A DNA stretch of 64,000 nt, from assembly GCF_901709675.1 (NCBI RefSeq), contig NC_051106.1, positions 2,368,001 to 2,432,000 on the forward strand. The letters run 5' to 3'. Made by a program: the position numbers and the translations under genes. Below, piece by piece: positions 61,013-64,000 of the stretch. Each line of letters starts with the position of its first letter. Position 1 is the first letter of the stretch. The DNA comes from Syngnathus acus (taxonomy: Eukaryota > Chordata > Actinopteri > Syngnathiformes > Syngnathidae). The notes beneath the pieces are model-generated. The model searched no databases and had not been told where the DNA came from. It worked only from the letters and a program-made list of their open reading frames with translations.

Positions 61013-62718
61013 AACACAGTCATGTCCACAAACCTTTACCTTTCCTACGTGTCTAAGTGTCTGCCATTTCTCTACCTCCCGCAAAGAGGCAAAAGGTAGG
61101 CCAGCCCCTGAGGCCCCCATTGCACTATGGATATAATGTTCTGACCTCCCCGGGTATAATGAGGGAGGTACAGCTTGGCTGCTGAGAGGGAGAATGGCAG
61201 CACTCCAATTCTGACTCCCTTCTTATCATGGGAAACCCATTCTTGAATTACTCCTGTTTCTCTGGCAGATTTAGGGAAAGGTGAGCAAACACAAATTCAC
61301 TTCTGTTTTATTGACCTACAAGGTCATTTCAGTATGAATTTTACAGAATCCGCAGAAACAAATTGAATTTATGGCAGAATAAGGTAACCTCGTTAATTTT
61401 CTTTCAATGACAAATTTAATTTGCAAAGGAACAGAATACACAACTAGATAGGGGGGGAAAAAAATACAATTTCCATAGCCAATTGTCCCTCTCAAGTCAA
61501 TACGAAAATTAACCATGCAAATTAAAACTGTTGAATTAGAAAATGCAAACTTCATGGCACAAAGTCATTGAATATCTTGAATGCTTTTGGGATGTAACAG
61601 TTGGATAGTATTAATTATTCATACAAAACTATTTACTTTGTATTGTTGCTTTGAACACAAACCACTTAGAGTACAGAACAAGGCAACATACCGGTAGCTT
61701 GATTGAAAGAACTAATAACCCTAAAACTCATCGGGGGTTCGAATGTAGCGACATTTTTAACGAATGTCACATTACTTCTGTCCTACAGGCCTTTGGTGCA
61801 GTCACACACACACGTTTGGGGAAGATCACACGGCAGCAGTTCGGCAGATCTCCGCCGCACTGTCTGTTGTCAGGTGACTCTCTTTCCAGTATGAGCAGCG
61901 ACAGATCCCAGCGGGGAGTGTGGCTGATTGCTAACCACGCACACAACAATGGTGCCTGTGAACCCACTGCTTCACGGCCACCCTGGCTTTGATGCAACAT
62001 CTAATTGGCCAAGATGAACTGTTGCTTTAGCCGCTTGGAACTCAGCACCACTGTACGGCAGTCCACACAGGCACCGTATGCATTTAATTAGGTCCCCTCT
62101 GCCTATTGTTAGCATATGCGTGTGCACGTATGCATCGCATCAATATGTACATCTGATTTAAATTGTAACCGCATCTGTGTATATGCTCACATGCTTCTTA
62201 ACGCGTTTCGTGTGGGTATCAAACCGGTAAAAACTACTTCAACTTTATTGCCCATAAGGGACGATTGGGTTGATGGTCGAATTGAGAGGGTTTCATTGCA
62301 ATGTGCTTTATTTTGACACTGAAGCTGAAGGTATCCATGACTGGTTTGGACAATGACAACGGTCACGGTTGAGTAGAAGGAGGCACGAAGGGTACCGCTG
62401 CGGTTTGTTTTCACAGGCCCCTTCACTTCTCAGCATTTGTTGATGGGTCTGGAGCCTGCTGTCACCGTGGAGGAGCTGCATGTGAGTGCTGCTTTGTTTA
62501 ACTTCCTCTCAAAACAGCAGAGCTTCGTTATGGGGCTACAAACAAGACTCATATGGGAGAGAAGCATTTTGCTCAGTGCTAATGACAAAGTGTGATGGCA
62601 ATCTGTAGTCTTTAAGTCCGTCGGGGTACACTATTCATTGTGGTCCAGGATTAATTTCAGATTTTGAAATAATGTATTAACATTGTTAATCGACGCCGTC
62701 GAAAAATCCACAGACAAC
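61013..62718. other. No gene recognised; unique non-coding sequence
   Basis: Frames of 63-113 codons at 61651-62000 overlap on both strands without motifs. The parts 61720-61990 and 62200-62480 are repeat-free with scattered CpG words and may be conserved, but I have no evidence beyond composition. Confidence 0.45.
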
Positions 62719-62720
62719 TA

Positions 62721-63020
62721 CCATATTTTCCGCACTATAAAGTGCACCGGATTATAAGGCGCACCTTCAATGAATGGCCCATTTTAAAACTTTGTCCATA
62801 TATAAGGCGCACCGGATTATAAGGCGCACCTTCAATGAATGGCCCATTTTAAAACTTTGTCCATATATAAGATATATACATTTGGCCCGCGGGCCAGACT
62901 TTGGACACGCCTGCTGGAGTGGCTCAGTATTGGTCCATATATAAGGCGCACCTGATTATAAGGCGCACTGTTGAGAAAATTGGAGGTTTTTATGTGCGCC
63001 TTATAGTGCGGAAAATACGG
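62721..63020 (-). mobile_element. MITE with CCGTATTTTCCGCACTATAAG-type ends, copy 2
   Basis: The 300-bp element starts CCATATTTTCCGCACTATAA and ends TTATAGTGCGGAAAATACGG, with TA on both sides. It is the same family as 37750-37990 but in the opposite orientation: it carries the same captured hAT-like core, inverted (GGCCAGACTTTGGACACGCC, about 62885-62915). A 65-bp stretch, from ACCGGATTATAAGGCGCACC through TCCATATATAAGGCGC, is tandemly duplicated (62746-62810 and 62811-62871), essentially without differences. Confidence 0.78.
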
Positions 63021-63022
63021 TA

Positions 63023-63877
63023 ATCAACATCCAGTCATAAAGTTGAAAAATCAATTACTATGTGTCACAATCAAATTTTTATTGCTTTCCGAACAGTTGT
63101 GGCGGAGTATAACAATATGGGCAGGGGGTTCAAACTCTGGAATTGTATATATATATATTCATAAAAAAATTTAAAAAAGTGTTTGATTCCGAATGACTTT
63201 AGGAACATTCAACTTCAGATTTTGGCTGTATTACAAAATAACCTCAAATACACAGTGACAAATAAAAAAAACACAAATAGACCTGACATTTCACATCTAA
63301 AAAAAGACGCTACACGTGCACATGCCAATAGACATAGCCAGTGAGAAATGACGAGCAATTTTCGAAGATATGCTACTTTGTTTATTTGCATAAAATTGAA
63401 GAAACACCACAGCGCTTCATGTGTCTCAGCTCGCGTTGAACTCGCCAGTGCACACAGACTGATTATGGCAAATTACTATCTGTATGAGTTGCAGAGAATC
63501 CACTCTCCATGCAATATGCAGCCCTGAAGCAGGGAAATAGAAATTGTTGCGCCAAGTACCATAAAAACAGATTGTGAATTAGCTGCACGGGACGCCCCCT
63601 AAACCCCCTGTTTTATTCATGAGCATGAAGGCTATCACAGCCCAAGAAACCCCTGTGGTCTTGCCCGCTACATTGCATCAAGGTTGCATGCCGCCTCAGT
63701 GGAAGGTTGCATTTTTTTTTTTTTTTTGGCCTATGCCAGATTAACTGCTGCTGTCATTTGCTGACAGTATACAAACATTGTGACAGGTCGGGCCGGCAGC
63801 CATTTTGCAAACTTTTAATGGTTTATTATTTTTAATGGATTGCTTTCTAAAATATCGAATTTTTTTGAAAGGTTTGA
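63023..63877. other. No gene recognised; unique non-coding sequence
   Basis: The stretch contains a short TA tract (63146-63160), a T run (63711-63728) and a repeat-free part at 63420-63700. It lies just upstream of the possible exon at the right edge. Confidence 0.5.
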
Positions 63878-63993
63878 GGGAGGGGGGTGTTGAACGATGA
63901 GGAAAAAGTTCTCGGATGGGAAAGTGACAGTTATAGGCTGCAGTTCGAGACATCGCAAAGCCTGAGGGAAATGGTGGAAACCATTGCAGCCAG
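63878..63993 (+). other. Candidate exon at the right edge, unidentified gene
   Basis: A plus-strand frame is open from after a TGA at 63875-63877 to a consensus donor CAG|GTGAGAG at 63993/63994. It reads about 38 residues, including LNDEEKVLGW, SDSYRLQFET and SQSLREMVETIAAR. The amino-acid make-up is mixed, charged and non-repetitive, as in real coding sequence. The upstream acceptor is not clear: an AG at 63869-63870 follows only a short T run, and a G-rich stretch intervenes. I do not recognise the protein. The window ends seven bases into the would-be intron, so it may be a real exon or chance. Confidence 0.3.
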
Positions 63994-64000
63994 GTGAGAG

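Noticed and set aside
60865-61099. Frame ending near GGGAG|GTAAGCATG, resembling an exon with a donor
   Set aside because: The sequence is a degraded minus-strand SINE, and the donor-like word comes from its tRNA-like head.
1-64000. CRISPR arrays, operons, integrative elements or phage genes
   Set aside because: No spaced direct repeats of suitable length and no dense same-strand coding. Repeat content is entirely vertebrate.

Overview
This is vertebrate nuclear DNA, most likely from a ray-finned fish of the percomorph group. The evidence is the repeat content: a tRNA-derived SINE of the kind called AFC in cichlids, with an ATGGATGG tail; an L2-type LINE 3' end with a TGATTC tail; a degraded Tc1-like transposon; several non-autonomous hAT elements; TA-target MITE-like elements; and many CA, TA and tetranucleotide microsatellites. 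From memory the SINE variant looks like copies seen in pipefish and seahorses, but that is only a guess. Nothing bacterial is present: no operons, no dense coding, no CRISPR.

I recognise no complete protein-coding gene. Open frames are short and scattered on both strands, and the longest lie inside microsatellites. The window reads as a gene desert or a very large intron. Two stretches could be exons of an unidentified gene: a minus-strand block with a strong tandem acceptor and a consensus donor (33938-34018), and an open frame that runs to a consensus donor at the right edge (63878-63993). Both are low confidence.

Layout: 1-5.5 kb unique; 5.5-8.3 kb two TA-target DNA transposons and a TA/CA microsatellite; 8.3-12 kb unique; 12-14 kb an LTR-like fragment, an L2 tail and an ATAAT minisatellite; 14-22.6 kb mostly unique, with stretches that look like developmental enhancers; 22.6-26.6 kb an intact SINE, a second Tigger-like element and a Tc1 relic; 30.1-31.1 kb a DNA transposon and a hAT fragment; 31-45 kb unique apart from one element at 37.75 kb, with the strongest enhancer-like block at 40.6-41.2 kb; 44.9-45.6 kb another DNA element; 47.6-48.1 kb a 495-bp compound tetranucleotide array; 49.0-51.5 kb three hAT elements, two of them back to back sharing one target duplication; 53.4-54.3 kb a nested element cluster; 54.3-64 kb unique sequence with old SINE fragments and one more DNA element.

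No pathway or gene cooperation can be described. If the window has a function, it is probably long-range transcriptional regulation by conserved non-coding elements, which only cross-species alignment can establish. Every candidate regulatory block below rests on composition and motif reading alone.
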